A DNA stretch of 50,478 bases from a virus: positions 1 through 50,478 of the IMG/VR virus record IMGVR_UViG_3300023176_000477. One strand, written 5' to 3'. Made by a program: the position numbers and the translations under genes. The stretch's first letter is position 1, and the number at the start of each line of letters is the position of its first letter. Under the pieces are notes generated by a model. It was not told the origin of the DNA. It did not search any database and saw only the letters and a list, made by a program, of their open reading frames with translations. Shown piece after piece: positions 26,148-33,009 of the stretch.

Positions 26148-26405
26148 ACACTAAACAATAGTATTTTGTTACAGGTAAAGCGGTGACCGGGACATCAAAA
26201 GCTGCTCACAGGTAAAACTGTACACTAGAAAGACAAAGGCAGTACCCAAGGACATTAAAAAAGGTTTAGTCAGGACTGGTACATACATTGCCCGCTCCTG
26301 CCCAGAAAGGCAACTACTATAAGGCTTTTATCTGTACGAAAGATTACCAACATATTTTTTAGACCTTACGTTAATATATAGAACACCTTAGATTAACATT
26401 AGGTA

Positions 26406-26497
26406 GTCAAACTAACAGAAGTAAGCATAAATACTGCATACCTATACAGAATTTTATTCTGTATGCAGTATTATGCTTTCTAGTTCTGTAGTTTGAC
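26406..26497 (+). ncRNA. 92-nt near-perfect hairpin in the early leader
   Basis: The outer arms GTCAAACT / AGTTTGAC, then ACAGAA / TTCTGT, AAGCATA / TATGCTT, ATACTGCATAC / GTATGCAGTAT (partly) and inner ACAGAAT / ATTCTGT pair almost continuously around a TTT loop. As RNA it would be very stable; as DNA it could form a cruciform. It is not followed by a T tract, so it is not an ordinary terminator. Regulatory RNA or origin structure are the options. Confidence 0.6.
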
Positions 26498-26498
26498 T

Positions 26499-26572
26499 CA
26501 GAATGCAGGCATTCTGTAGTTAAATGCAATACCCTACCGGTTACTTTAATTCATTGATATCTGCATTTAACT
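26499..26572 (+). repeat. Two further inverted repeats in the early leader
   Basis: CAGAATG / CATTCTG with a four-base loop (26499-26516) is followed by AGTTAAATGCA / TGCATTTAACT, an 11-bp perfect match enclosing 33 bases (26518-26572). They follow the 92-nt hairpin head to tail, so the whole leader is a chain of stem-loops. Confidence 0.6.
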
Positions 26573-26697
26573 TACCTATGTTAATCTGGATAGCTTATCA
26601 TCTTTAGTATGTTTGTTAGGTGTCCGACAAGTTGTATCTACTGCTTGCTTTAATGCTTCCGACACAATAAATTATCATACTCTCACGTCTTTCTATA

Positions 26698-26734
26698 GTT
26701 CTTTAGAAATTCTTTATGAATTTCTCTAAAGAAC
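26698..26734 (+). promoter_or_regulatory. TTTAT-loop hairpin 1
   Basis: GTTCTTTAG-AAATT pairs with AATTT-CT-CTAAAGAAC around C-TTTAT-G. It ends 19 bases before the ATG of the first early gene (26754). No T tract follows, so it is not a terminator. It is the first of five hairpins of this form in the early unit. Confidence 0.7.
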
Positions 26735-26753
26735 AGAAAGGACAGTGAGAGAT

Positions 26754-26945
26754 ATGATTAATTGTTTATTGTGCGGTGAAGCATTCACAAGCAAGGGCAG
26801 TAGAATACATGACTTGTCATGGGACACTGCTAACAAAACATACAAGAAAGATGACAAAGGTATGCCGAAGGCATACGCTTTGGCTATCCACAGAAACTGT
26901 TATTGGGATAAATACAATGCAGAGAAAGAAAGTGTAGCACAATAG
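26754..26945 (+). CDS. Early small cysteine/histidine protein, 63 aa (CxxC...HxxC)
   Basis: It starts MINCLLCGEAFTSKG (ATG at 26754; an in-frame GTG lies at 26745, but it leaves only two bases after AGGA). The pairs Cys-x2-Cys at the N-terminus and HRNC near residue 46 suggest a zinc-binding treble-clef-like unit. The same pattern occurs in the two following early proteins at 26979 and 27617. As the first early gene it is a candidate for a host-takeover or counter-defence factor; this is an inference. Confidence 0.7.
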   Translation: MINCLLCGEAFTSKGSRIHDLSWDTANKTYKKDDKGMPKAYALAIHRNCYWDKYNAEKESVAQ

Positions 26946-26971
26946 TGCTACCTTTCTTCCGCATCTGGAAG
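26934..26971 (+). repeat. Two short hairpins between early genes 1 and 2
   Basis: GTAGCAC / GTGCTAC (26934-26951) overlaps the end of the first gene, and CTTCC / GGAAG (26956-26971, loop GCATCT) precedes the second. A similar CTTCCGCA hairpin occurs again near 27950. They may separate or stabilise transcripts. Confidence 0.45.
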
Positions 26972-26978
26972 TATTGAT

Positions 26979-27206
26979 ATGACCATTAATGGCGTAAATA
27001 TAGTACATTGCGGTTATTGTCAACACGAAGTAATGAGTGATGACAGATACCCAATATACTTACGAAGTAAGGGTGTGTCCATACCTTCTTATCTACACAA
27101 TAGTTGTGGTGTTAAGATAGATAACTTAGGCGAAAATGTATGGCATTTTCACAAGTTATCTTGGACATATCAAAAGAAACTAAACAAACAAGATACGTTA
27201 TTTTAA
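26979..27206 (+). CDS. Early small cysteine/histidine protein, 75 aa (CxxC...HxxC)
   Basis: It starts MTINGVNIVHCGYCQHEVMS, with Cys-x2-Cys, about 25 residues, then SYLHNSCG. It is followed by a Trp/His-containing tail (ENVWHFHKLSWTYQKK). It matches the pattern of the proteins at 26754 and 27617. I see no clear Shine-Dalgarno sequence except GGAAGTATTGAT with a purine-rich core. The function is unknown; zinc binding is likely. Confidence 0.65.
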   Translation: MTINGVNIVHCGYCQHEVMSDDRYPIYLRSKGVSIPSYLHNSCGVKIDNLGENVWHFHKLSWTYQKKLNKQDTLF

Positions 27207-27217
27207 GAAAGGAAATT

Positions 27218-27430
27218 ATGAATTACGTAAACGTTGAAAAACTAAATGAAGCAATCGCAGAGATTGGGAAGTATGTTACTAATGATACTATTGTAACAAT
27301 AGAAAAGGCATTAACACAAGGTATCCAAGATTGGTATGATAATCAAGCTAATGGATTAGCCGAAAGTGATACCAAAGCATTGGGTATAAAAGTAGTTGAT
27401 GAATATGCATTTGATGAAAGCCCATTCTAA
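27218..27430 (+). CDS. Early protein, 70 aa
   Basis: The ATG at 27218 follows AAGAAAGGAAATT, the typical site of this unit; a longer frame open from 27140 is discarded because it would overlap the previous gene. The product (MNYVNVEKLNEAIAEIGKYV and so on) is helical and acidic with a C-terminal FDESPF. No family is recognised. Confidence 0.65.
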   Translation: MNYVNVEKLNEAIAEIGKYVTNDTIVTIEKALTQGIQDWYDNQANGLAESDTKALGIKVVDEYAFDESPF

Positions 27431-27553
27431 AATTACGCACAATATGATGAGTGCCGACATGAATATGTTGGCATTCATCCAAATGGAATTAAGTCATGGA
27501 CATTTTGACCACTTAATAATTGGCGTATCTCTTATGATAATGGAAAAAATTGT

Positions 27554-27590
27554 GTCTTTCTTTTTTTCTTTACGAAAAATAAAGAAAGAC
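27554..27590 (+). promoter_or_regulatory. TTTAC-loop hairpin 2
   Basis: GTCTTTCTTT-TTTTC pairs with GAAAA-AT-AAAGAAAGAC around a TTTAC loop, with a one-base bulge. It ends 26 bases before the ATG of 27617, with AAGGAAGGAAATAT as ribosome-binding site between them. The stretch upstream (27431-27553) holds further small inverted repeats such as GCCGACAT / ATGTTGGC. Confidence 0.65.
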
Positions 27591-27616
27591 TTTATATATA
27601 TAAAGGAAGGAAATAT

Positions 27617-27877
27617 ATGACTAAAGAATATGTGCCAGTAGATTGCGGTGTATGTCATACACCAATTGACGCATGGCGTGATAGAACATGGGCATCTGTG
27701 CCTATTGATGGTAACTTGGAAAAGATACCATTTTACTTACACATTAATTGCGTAAGAGAATTACATAGAAAATCTGCAGACTATGTAAAGAAAGAAACTA
27801 ATGCAGAAAACAATACTACAGATGCGAAAGGAACTGTATCAACTACTGCACCGGTAGAAGATACTGTATCTGTATAA
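27617..27877 (+). CDS. Early small cysteine/histidine protein, 86 aa (CxxC...HxxC)
   Basis: It starts MTKEYVPVDCGVCHTPIDAW; the second half of the site is FYLHINCVREL, 28 residues later. A disordered Thr/Asn/Glu-rich tail follows (from about residue 62). It is the third member of the CxxC...HxxC group in the first kilobase of the early unit. Zinc binding is inferred; the role is unknown. Confidence 0.68.
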   Translation: MTKEYVPVDCGVCHTPIDAWRDRTWASVPIDGNLEKIPFYLHINCVRELHRKSADYVKKETNAENNTTDAKGTVSTTAPVEDTVSV

Positions 27878-28009
27878 CAAATACGGTGTATAGCTTGCAG
27901 TCTATAGATTATTCTATGGACTGCTGGGTATATTATACCAATAGTCTAGCTTCCGCACGGAATAAAGTAAAACATATTAAGTTGGCTAGACACGATAGAA
28001 AGGAATAAA
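27878..28009 (+). other. Hairpin-rich gap
   Basis: It contains GCAGTCTATAG / CTATGGACTGC (27897-27924), GGTA / TACC (27927-27939) and GTCTAGC / GCTAGAC (27944-27991), the last enclosing a small TTCCG / CGGAA hairpin. There is no ORF. AGAAAGGAATAAA before the next gene is its ribosome-binding site. It may be the end of one early transcript and the leader of the next. Confidence 0.5.
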
Positions 28010-28369
28010 ATGCGACAATATACAGACAGTGCAGATGCTATCAAAGCATATGCAGAGGAAGTTAACTTTGACTTTACAAATGTAAAGGTTGAGGAACTAA
28101 CCGAAGGCGAAAATAATGAGAGAGGTGGATTAAAACTTGCGTTTAAAAACTACCAAGGTGACGACATGGAAGTAACTGTTATACATACATGGTTTGATAC
28201 CTTTGCTGTTACATTTTGGACAGAAGAAAAAGGTAGTGAAACTATGCAAGATATATATTTCCCAGAATTAATGGAACTATTCAAGGGTTTAAAAGTTGCT
28301 TTAACCGGAGTAACAAAAGATGAATGGAATAAAATTCTAAATCACCAAAGTCAATTGGAGGAAGAATAA
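28010..28369 (+). CDS. Early protein, 119 aa
   Basis: This acidic protein starts MRQYTDSADAIKAYAEEVNF and ends QSQLEEE; the last codons double as the GAGGAAGAA ribosome-binding site of the next gene, joined by TAATG. The predicted mixture is alpha plus a beta-sheet (LKLAFKNYQGDDMEVTVIHT). No family is recognised. Confidence 0.7.
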   Translation: MRQYTDSADAIKAYAEEVNFDFTNVKVEELTEGENNERGGLKLAFKNYQGDDMEVTVIHTWFDTFAVTFWTEEKGSETMQDIYFPELMELFKGLKVALTGVTKDEWNKILNHQSQLEEE

Positions 28370-28518
28370 TGGCTAAGAAATATAAAATATATTTTATAGG
28401 CGAACGTACATACACAGCATCAAGTGAAGACCAAGCTATACGTATGGCGGAAACACACCTAGAAAATCTACCACCACAATTTAAATTAGATATAGGAGGT
28501 GTACGTAGTGAAGACTAA
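28369..28518 (+). CDS. Early small protein, 49 aa
   Basis: It starts MAKKYKIYFIGERTYTASSE, then an alpha helix (DQAIRMAETHLENLP) and a short strand. The beta-alpha order is reminiscent of tiny phage proteins that modify host machinery, but nothing more can be said. It is coupled to the gene before it by TAATG, which supports translation. Confidence 0.6.
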   Translation: MAKKYKIYFIGERTYTASSEDQAIRMAETHLENLPPQFKLDIGGVRSED

Positions 28519-28624
28519 TAAAGAACATTCAATGTATCCAAGCTATATATATTGGAAAGAAAATGAACGTACAATTAAGGATAGAATAAAGGTAAGATTT
28601 GAATTGGATTACGATTTAAAATGA
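28508..28624 (+). CDS. Early small basic protein, 38 aa, GTG start
   Basis: A GTG at 28508 follows an ideal TAGGAGGTGTACGTA and gives MKTNKEHSMYPSYIYWKENE and so on. It overlaps the end of the preceding gene by 11 bases and the start of the next by ATGA. The ribosome-binding site and overlaps support it despite its size. The function is unknown. Confidence 0.5.
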   Translation: MKTNKEHSMYPSYIYWKENERTIKDRIKVRFELDYDLK

Positions 28625-28728
28625 GTAGCCCAACTGGACAACCTTACCCACAATGTTACAAATGTTTAGAATACACAGAGTATCCATTAGAAGAAGACGA
28701 ACTTTGTTTTAATTGTAACGTTATCTAA
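28621..28728 (+). CDS. Mini zinc ribbon, 35 aa
   Basis: It encodes MSSPTGQPYPQCYKCLEYTE and ends DELCFNCNVI, with two Cys-x2-Cys pairs about 17 residues apart: a minimal zinc-ribbon arrangement. Coupled to the gene before it by ATGA. It could bind nucleic acid or a host protein. Confidence 0.55.
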   Translation: MSSPTGQPYPQCYKCLEYTEYPLEEDELCFNCNVI

Positions 28729-28741
28729 ATGAATACTTGGC

Positions 28742-28778
28742 GTTCTTTTCTTTTTCTTTATGGAAAATAGAAAAGAAC
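28742..28778 (+). promoter_or_regulatory. TTTAT-loop hairpin 3
   Basis: GTTCTTTTCT-TTTTC pairs with GGAAAA-TAG-AAAAGAAC around TTTAT. It ends 28 bases before the ATG of 28807, with AAGAAAGGGAATAT between. It has the same design as the hairpins at 26698, 27554, 30333 and 34682. Confidence 0.7.
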
Positions 28779-28806
28779 TTATTATTAATTATAAGAAAGG
28801 GAATAT

Positions 28807-29010
28807 ATGGATATTGATGACAAGCTAGATAATCTAACTAATACACAGTTACGTACTGTTATTAAGTGGACACTAGCAGATACACATAATGCAGCTAAAA
28901 ATTACTCAGGACTTGATGAGAGAGTCAAGGGTTGGTGTGCAATGCTTAATGAAGCTATTGAATATCAAATTGATAAAGCTGTTAATAAAAATAATAGAGA
29001 GGAAGAATAA
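28807..29010 (+). CDS. Early helical protein, 67 aa
   Basis: It starts MDIDDKLDNLTNTQLRTVIK, is acidic and all helical, and ends NKNNREEE, with the ribosome-binding site of the next gene inside its last codons. TAATG coupling follows. No family is recognised. Confidence 0.65.
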   Translation: MDIDDKLDNLTNTQLRTVIKWTLADTHNAAKNYSGLDERVKGWCAMLNEAIEYQIDKAVNKNNREEE

Positions 29011-29276
29011 TGAGTACTAAAGAAATATTAGAACACGTTAAACAATTATCTATGCGTATAAATGTGTTAGCTGATATGCAGATGTTAGTTATGGAAGAAT
29101 TGGGTGATAAAAATCCAAGGTTTCAAACAAAAGCTATAGCAAAAATATTATCGCACGATGAACTTAGAGAAGACTTTACTGAGTTTGTACAAACTGAAAA
29201 AGGTATGTCAGATAATGTAAAACTATTTATGCAAGATATAAATGAGATGATTAAAGATATAAGAGAGGAAGAATAA
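29010..29276 (+). CDS. Early helical protein, 88 aa
   Basis: It starts MSTKEILEHVKQLSMRINVL and is helical, with Met-rich segments (ADMQMLVMEELGDK) and the same EEE end as its neighbour. Coupled on both sides by TAATG. Together with 28807 and 29276 it forms a tightly translated trio. No function can be assigned. Confidence 0.65.
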   Translation: MSTKEILEHVKQLSMRINVLADMQMLVMEELGDKNPRFQTKAIAKILSHDELREDFTEFVQTEKGMSDNVKLFMQDINEMIKDIREEE

Positions 29277-29860
29277 TGCCTAACATATGTAGAAATAGCG
29301 TTGAAATTACAGGTGATACAAAAGATATTACTAAATTTTTAAATACTATTACAAAGAAAGATGATAATGGTGAGTACTATTACAGCTTCACAGAGGCTAG
29401 TCCTATGCCAAAAGAATTACAAAACTTACACCAAGGTTTAAGAACTATTGATGGTGTTAGATGTAACGTATGGTATGAAGATGATGATGGTGCTAGGCCA
29501 ATGCTTGATATAACTAAAGATGAATTGATAGATAAGTATGGTACATATGAACCAATTAGTTGGCAGTATGACTACTGGGGTACTAAATGGGGTGATATGT
29601 CAACACAATTAGTATCAGATACAACAATTGATGGTAAAAGAACTGTGCAATTTTGGTTTGAATCTGCATGGGGACAACCATTTATATTATTACATGACAT
29701 ATGTACTAAGTTTAGTTTAACTATGAAAAATACATATGACATTGAGTTTGAAGAAGAACTTAAAACAGATACGTATCCTATAGAAAACGCAGAAGAAATG
29801 TTTAATGAATACAGAAATAGTATGCGTGATATGAGAAGTAGCGTACGTGATGTTGTATAA
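29276..29860 (+). CDS. Api92-like protein with ferredoxin-like domain, 194 aa
   Basis: The signature is the N-terminal MPNICRNSVEITGDTKDITK, then FTEASPMPKEL, a W-x-YDYWGTKWGD block and QFWFESAWGQPFILLHDICT, which I recognise from the Api92/DUF1281_C family of phage and plasmid proteins with a ferredoxin-like fold. Its biochemical role is unknown. No iron-sulfur cysteine set is present, so the name refers to the fold only. The C-terminal tail is acidic. It overlaps the following gene by 11 bases. Confidence 0.75.
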   Translation: MPNICRNSVEITGDTKDITKFLNTITKKDDNGEYYYSFTEASPMPKELQNLHQGLRTIDGVRCNVWYEDDDGARPMLDITKDELIDKYGTYEPISWQYDYWGTKWGDMSTQLVSDTTIDGKRTVQFWFESAWGQPFILLHDICTKFSLTMKNTYDIEFEEELKTDTYPIENAEEMFNEYRNSMRDMRSSVRDVV

Positions 29861-30080
29861 AGAAAACTTAATAGTACAATATGCACACTGCGGTGAATGT
29901 TTACAATCTAAACCACCACATTATTCGCCAATGGAATGGCAAGATATATCAGTAGGTTTAGTTGAAGATATGCAACACTTACAAATATGGTGTAATAGAC
30001 ATGATGCTGAAGTTGCTTTGTTAGCTTTAGCAAGCAAAGTTACACCAGATATGCAGTGTGATTGTAGTGAACATGATTAA
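29850..30080 (+). CDS. Early Cys/His protein, 76 aa
   Basis: The ATG at 29850 is preferred to an in-frame GTG one codon earlier. Putative zinc ligands are AHCGECL near the N-terminus, IWCNRHD in the middle and QCDCSEHD at the end. The pattern differs from the CxxC...HxxC proteins at 26754-27877. It is the last gene of this early sub-cluster before a 315-base structured gap. Confidence 0.6.
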   Translation: MLYKENLIVQYAHCGECLQSKPPHYSPMEWQDISVGLVEDMQHLQIWCNRHDAEVALLALASKVTPDMQCDCSEHD

Positions 30081-30395
30081 AGTCAATGCAGCAATACTGT
30101 AATTGAAACGCAGAGCTATTTACATTGTTGACTTCCCCTTTGTCAACCGATAGACCATAATGTAGATAGCTTGTAGCACATAGGTAGTAACTCAATTTCC
30201 AACTTCTACTTGTGTGTTACAAGCTATCTATGAATGTTTTAGAAACGATGTAATATCTACAACTACAATTCATAGATGCAAAGCTAGTTATGTGTATTCA
30301 TGCCCAGTCTAAACAACATAATTAGCGTCTATGTATGTAAGCCTTTCTCTTTATGAGCCAAAGGCTTACATACTATAAAAAAAGAAAGGAGATAT
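30081..30395 (+). other. Structured intergenic region before the AAA-VWA cluster
   Basis: No credible ORF. It contains GTTGAC / GTCAAC (30127-30147), a 13-bp perfect repeat TAGATAGCTTGTA / TACAAGCTATCTA (30163-30230) and CATAGA...TTATGT / ACATAA...TCTATG (30271-30333), then a TTTAT-loop hairpin. The density of pairing suggests an RNA leader or a separate small RNA. Confidence 0.55.
30333..30373 (+). promoter_or_regulatory. TTTAT-loop hairpin 4
   Basis: GTATGTAAGCCTTT-CTC pairs with GAG-CC-AAAGGCTTACATAC around TTTAT; only two bases are unpaired in the stem. It ends 22 bases before the ATG of 30396, with AAGAAAGGAGATAT between. It is the strongest of the five hairpins and stands in front of the AAA-VWA cluster. 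Confidence 0.72.
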
Positions 30396-30866
30396 ATGCC
30401 ATCAGGTGATTACTTAGAAGTACACGAACAAGATGACATTGAGTTCATGGTTACTCTTACATATTTAGATATGCCAGGAGCACCAAAAGAACATAATGCT
30501 AGAACTGTACGTGTGTTGTTAAAAGCCAAAGATATAATTCAAGCTGTAACTATGGCTACAACAATTGACATGGTAAACAAAGCAGAAATGATGACCGATT
30601 TTATCGGTTCACATCCATCGCTAATAAATAAACAAGTATTTACTAGAGATGAGATAAATAATCTAAGGCAGCAAGCTATAGATAATGGTGTATTTGCTAG
30701 CTGGCTAATGCATCCAGCATCTGCAATACAAGTTGTTCAATATGATAAGAGTCAAGAAATGAATGATATCGTATTGAATGACGTAATGGAACATGCTTCT
30801 CACTTGGGTGACCAAGCTGAGGAGTTCTTAAAAGATATAGACGAAGGAAAGGAAGGTACAAAATGA
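30396..30866 (+). CDS. Early protein upstream of the AAA ATPase, 156 aa
   Basis: It starts MPSGDYLEVHEQDDIEFMVT, with an N-terminal beta-rich part (residues 8-55) and a helical acidic C-terminal half (EHASHLGDQAEEFLKDIDEG). It overlaps the AAA gene as ATGA and shares its leader and hairpin, so it is probably a partner, adaptor or substrate of the AAA-VWA pair. No family is recognised. Confidence 0.65.
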   Translation: MPSGDYLEVHEQDDIEFMVTLTYLDMPGAPKEHNARTVRVLLKAKDIIQAVTMATTIDMVNKAEMMTDFIGSHPSLINKQVFTRDEINNLRQQAIDNGVFASWLMHPASAIQVVQYDKSQEMNDIVLNDVMEHASHLGDQAEEFLKDIDEGKEGTK

Positions 30867-31573
30867 ATTGTTGGGAATTACTTGACAATGTAATAAGTGT
30901 ATCAAATAGAATATTACTATATGGGCCACCAGGTACTGGTAAAACATATAGTGCTGTAAAGCAAAATCAACCTATAAATGCGTTTGGCGAACCAAATGTG
31001 TTTCAAATTACAATGACAGAAGATACTGCTTCTGCTAATTTAGAAGGCTTTTATAAACCAAGTAAAGATGGTGGCTTTCAATGGCATGACGGTATCGCTA
31101 TACAGGCATGGCGACATGGTGGTAGATTGGTAATCAATGAGATTGACCACGCATCACCAGACGCTATGACTTTTCTGCATGCAATTTTAGATGACCCAGA
31201 GATAGCAGGTATCACTCTTAACAATGATAAGAGAGAAACTGTTAGACCAGCAGATGGTTTTCAGGTTATCGCAACAACTAATAGTCCACCTGAGAGTTTA
31301 CCTTTGGCACTCAAAGATAGATTCCCAGTTAAAATTAATATGGATACAATACATCCAAAAGCTTTGGCTGTATTTCCTACTGAGTGGCATAAAGTTATTA
31401 ATGAAACTACATTAGTTGATGACCCAGAACAACGTGTATCTATACGTGCATGGAAAGAGTTCTTTATGCTTAAAGACCAAGACTTCAGTCAAGAAGTTGC
31501 AGCTAAACTTATATTTGCTGATAAATCAGAAGAAATTATCGATGCAATACTACTAGCTAAAGCTAATGACTAA
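30863..31573 (+). CDS. MoxR-type AAA+ ATPase, 236 aa
   Basis: Walker A is GPPGTGKT (residues 21-28), the MoxR-type EGFYKPS follows near residue 61, Walker B is LVINEID (89-95), and sensor 1 with the arginine-finger region is VIATTNSPPESLPLALKDRF. It lacks a long C-terminal lid, so it is a minimal MoxR-like module. MoxR ATPases work with VWA proteins as metal-insertion or remodelling chaperones; the VWA gene follows with an 8-base overlap. A direct role in phage replication or host takeover is not known. Confidence 0.88.
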   Translation: MNCWELLDNVISVSNRILLYGPPGTGKTYSAVKQNQPINAFGEPNVFQITMTEDTASANLEGFYKPSKDGGFQWHDGIAIQAWRHGGRLVINEIDHASPDAMTFLHAILDDPEIAGITLNNDKRETVRPADGFQVIATTNSPPESLPLALKDRFPVKINMDTIHPKALAVFPTEWHKVINETTLVDDPEQRVSIRAWKEFFMLKDQDFSQEVAAKLIFADKSEEIIDAILLAKAND

Positions 31574-33002
31574 AGCATATCCATATCCAGAGATTGTAAC
31601 TGGAGAAGACTGGACTGTTTATGGTACTAGCGAATTTAATTCAACACCACGTACTGACAATGTCAATAACAAGATGGTTGTACCACTTGATAGAGAATGT
31701 GAGGCATGTGGTGTTAATCATAGTCGTATGGTACGTAGACATCAGTTAGGTCGTGCTAAATGGTCACCTAAAACATTAGGTAAGTTTGGTCCAGATGTAA
31801 GACAAGAAGCTGTAGAAATACTAGAACGTATGCGTATTGATTGGCTACTTGGTTATGCAGGTAGAGGTATAACAGACCCTTATGTATGCCAAGAGTTTAC
31901 AGATATGCAAGTACTTAAAGTAATCTATGAAGGTTCTATTGCAGAACTAATTACTTGTTTTCTTAATTTAGTTACATGGATTGATTCAAAACATCCACGT
32001 GCATATTATTCTACTAGTGCTAACTTAACTGGTAGAGCACAATGGTACTTAAGTGTACTAAGTAATTGTGCAGATGATATGCGTTTTACTGAGGCAAGAC
32101 GTATGGAATATCTATTTGTTTATCATCAAGTATATAAGTTTATGAGAAAGCTTATAGACGATAGACGAGCTGATTTACCTACGTTTGCTGCTGTAAAAAG
32201 ACAAGCAAAACTTTTGTCAATACTATTAGAAATGGATGAACGTCCAGATAAACAATATGTATTTAAACCTATGCCTAAGAAAGGTGAAGGTAGTGGCGAA
32301 AGTTCTGATGAATCTGAACAACAACAATCAGGTGGTTATGGTAATGGTTCTGCTAAAGACTTAGAAAAACGTATGAAACGTAAACTTATGGAAGACATGT
32401 CATACTATACAAGTTCTAGTATGGGTCAATGGGGTGAAATGAGAATACATGAACCACCATTGTCAGTTAATCTACAAGCTAGATTAAAGAATGGCAGAGA
32501 TTATAGACCACAAGATTATGGTTACAATCCTAAATACATTAATAGATATTGTATTGACAAGAAGATATTCAAACAAAGACAACGTGTCAAAGGTGGCACA
32601 ATATTGATTGACGCTTCTGGTTCAATGCGATTTGATGGTAAAGATATCTTAGATATTATGATGATATTACCTGCAGTTAACATTGCTATGTACAATGGTA
32701 GTGGTAACTGGGGTGACTTACGTATCATTGCTAAGAATGGACTACGTGTTAATGATGATTATTTAAACATACACTCTGGCAGAGGTAATGTTATAGATGG
32801 TCCAGCATTACGCTGGCTAGCTGAACAACCAGCAAGACGTATATGGGTTAGTGATATGAAAGTGTTTGGTAGAAACGATAGCAGTGTTGGTTACAATTTA
32901 CTTAGAGATTGTATAGACACATGTACTAAAGCACAGATAATTAACTTAAAAAACGTAGAGGAAGTAAAAGAACACGCATTAAAACTAAGCGTGCTAAACT
33001 AA
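31566..33002 (+). CDS. VWA-domain protein (CoxE/CobT-like partner of the AAA ATPase), 478 aa
   Basis: The N-terminal 270 residues are helical, with CEACGVNHSRMVRRHQLGRA, then a flexible Gly/Ser/Glu linker (GEGSGESSDESEQQQSGGYG). The VWA domain begins GGTILIDASGSMRFDG (the MIDAS motif D-x-S-x-S starts near residue 349) and continues with RRIWVSDMKVFG as the last strand. This order, helical region plus acidic linker plus C-terminal VWA, is that of CobT/CoxE-type partners of MoxR ATPases. It overlaps the AAA gene, which indicates a stoichiometric complex. Confidence 0.83.
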   Translation: MTKAYPYPEIVTGEDWTVYGTSEFNSTPRTDNVNNKMVVPLDRECEACGVNHSRMVRRHQLGRAKWSPKTLGKFGPDVRQEAVEILERMRIDWLLGYAGRGITDPYVCQEFTDMQVLKVIYEGSIAELITCFLNLVTWIDSKHPRAYYSTSANLTGRAQWYLSVLSNCADDMRFTEARRMEYLFVYHQVYKFMRKLIDDRRADLPTFAAVKRQAKLLSILLEMDERPDKQYVFKPMPKKGEGSGESSDESEQQQSGGYGNGSAKDLEKRMKRKLMEDMSYYTSSSMGQWGEMRIHEPPLSVNLQARLKNGRDYRPQDYGYNPKYINRYCIDKKIFKQRQRVKGGTILIDASGSMRFDGKDILDIMMILPAVNIAMYNGSGNWGDLRIIAKNGLRVNDDYLNIHSGRGNVIDGPALRWLAEQPARRIWVSDMKVFGRNDSSVGYNLLRDCIDTCTKAQIINLKNVEEVKEHALKLSVLN

Positions 33003-33009
33003 ATAGCAG

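Larger units (their letters stand above)
26082..26753. other. Main intergenic control region between late and early units
   Basis: About 670 bases without a complete gene. It contains overlapping opposed promoters (26104-26149), a repeated ACAGGTAAA (26171-26179 and 26208-26216), an open frame without a start (26179-26322), a 92-nt hairpin (26406-26497) followed by two more inverted repeats, and a TTTAT-loop hairpin just before the first early gene. It is the best place to look for the replication origin and for the early-late switch. Confidence 0.7.

Noticed and set aside
27444-27620. Possible 58-aa protein ending in ATGA overlap with the 27617 gene
   Set aside because: No ribosome-binding site, the last third would be encoded by hairpin 2, and the region has other stem-loops. 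A real gene is possible but less likely than a leader RNA.
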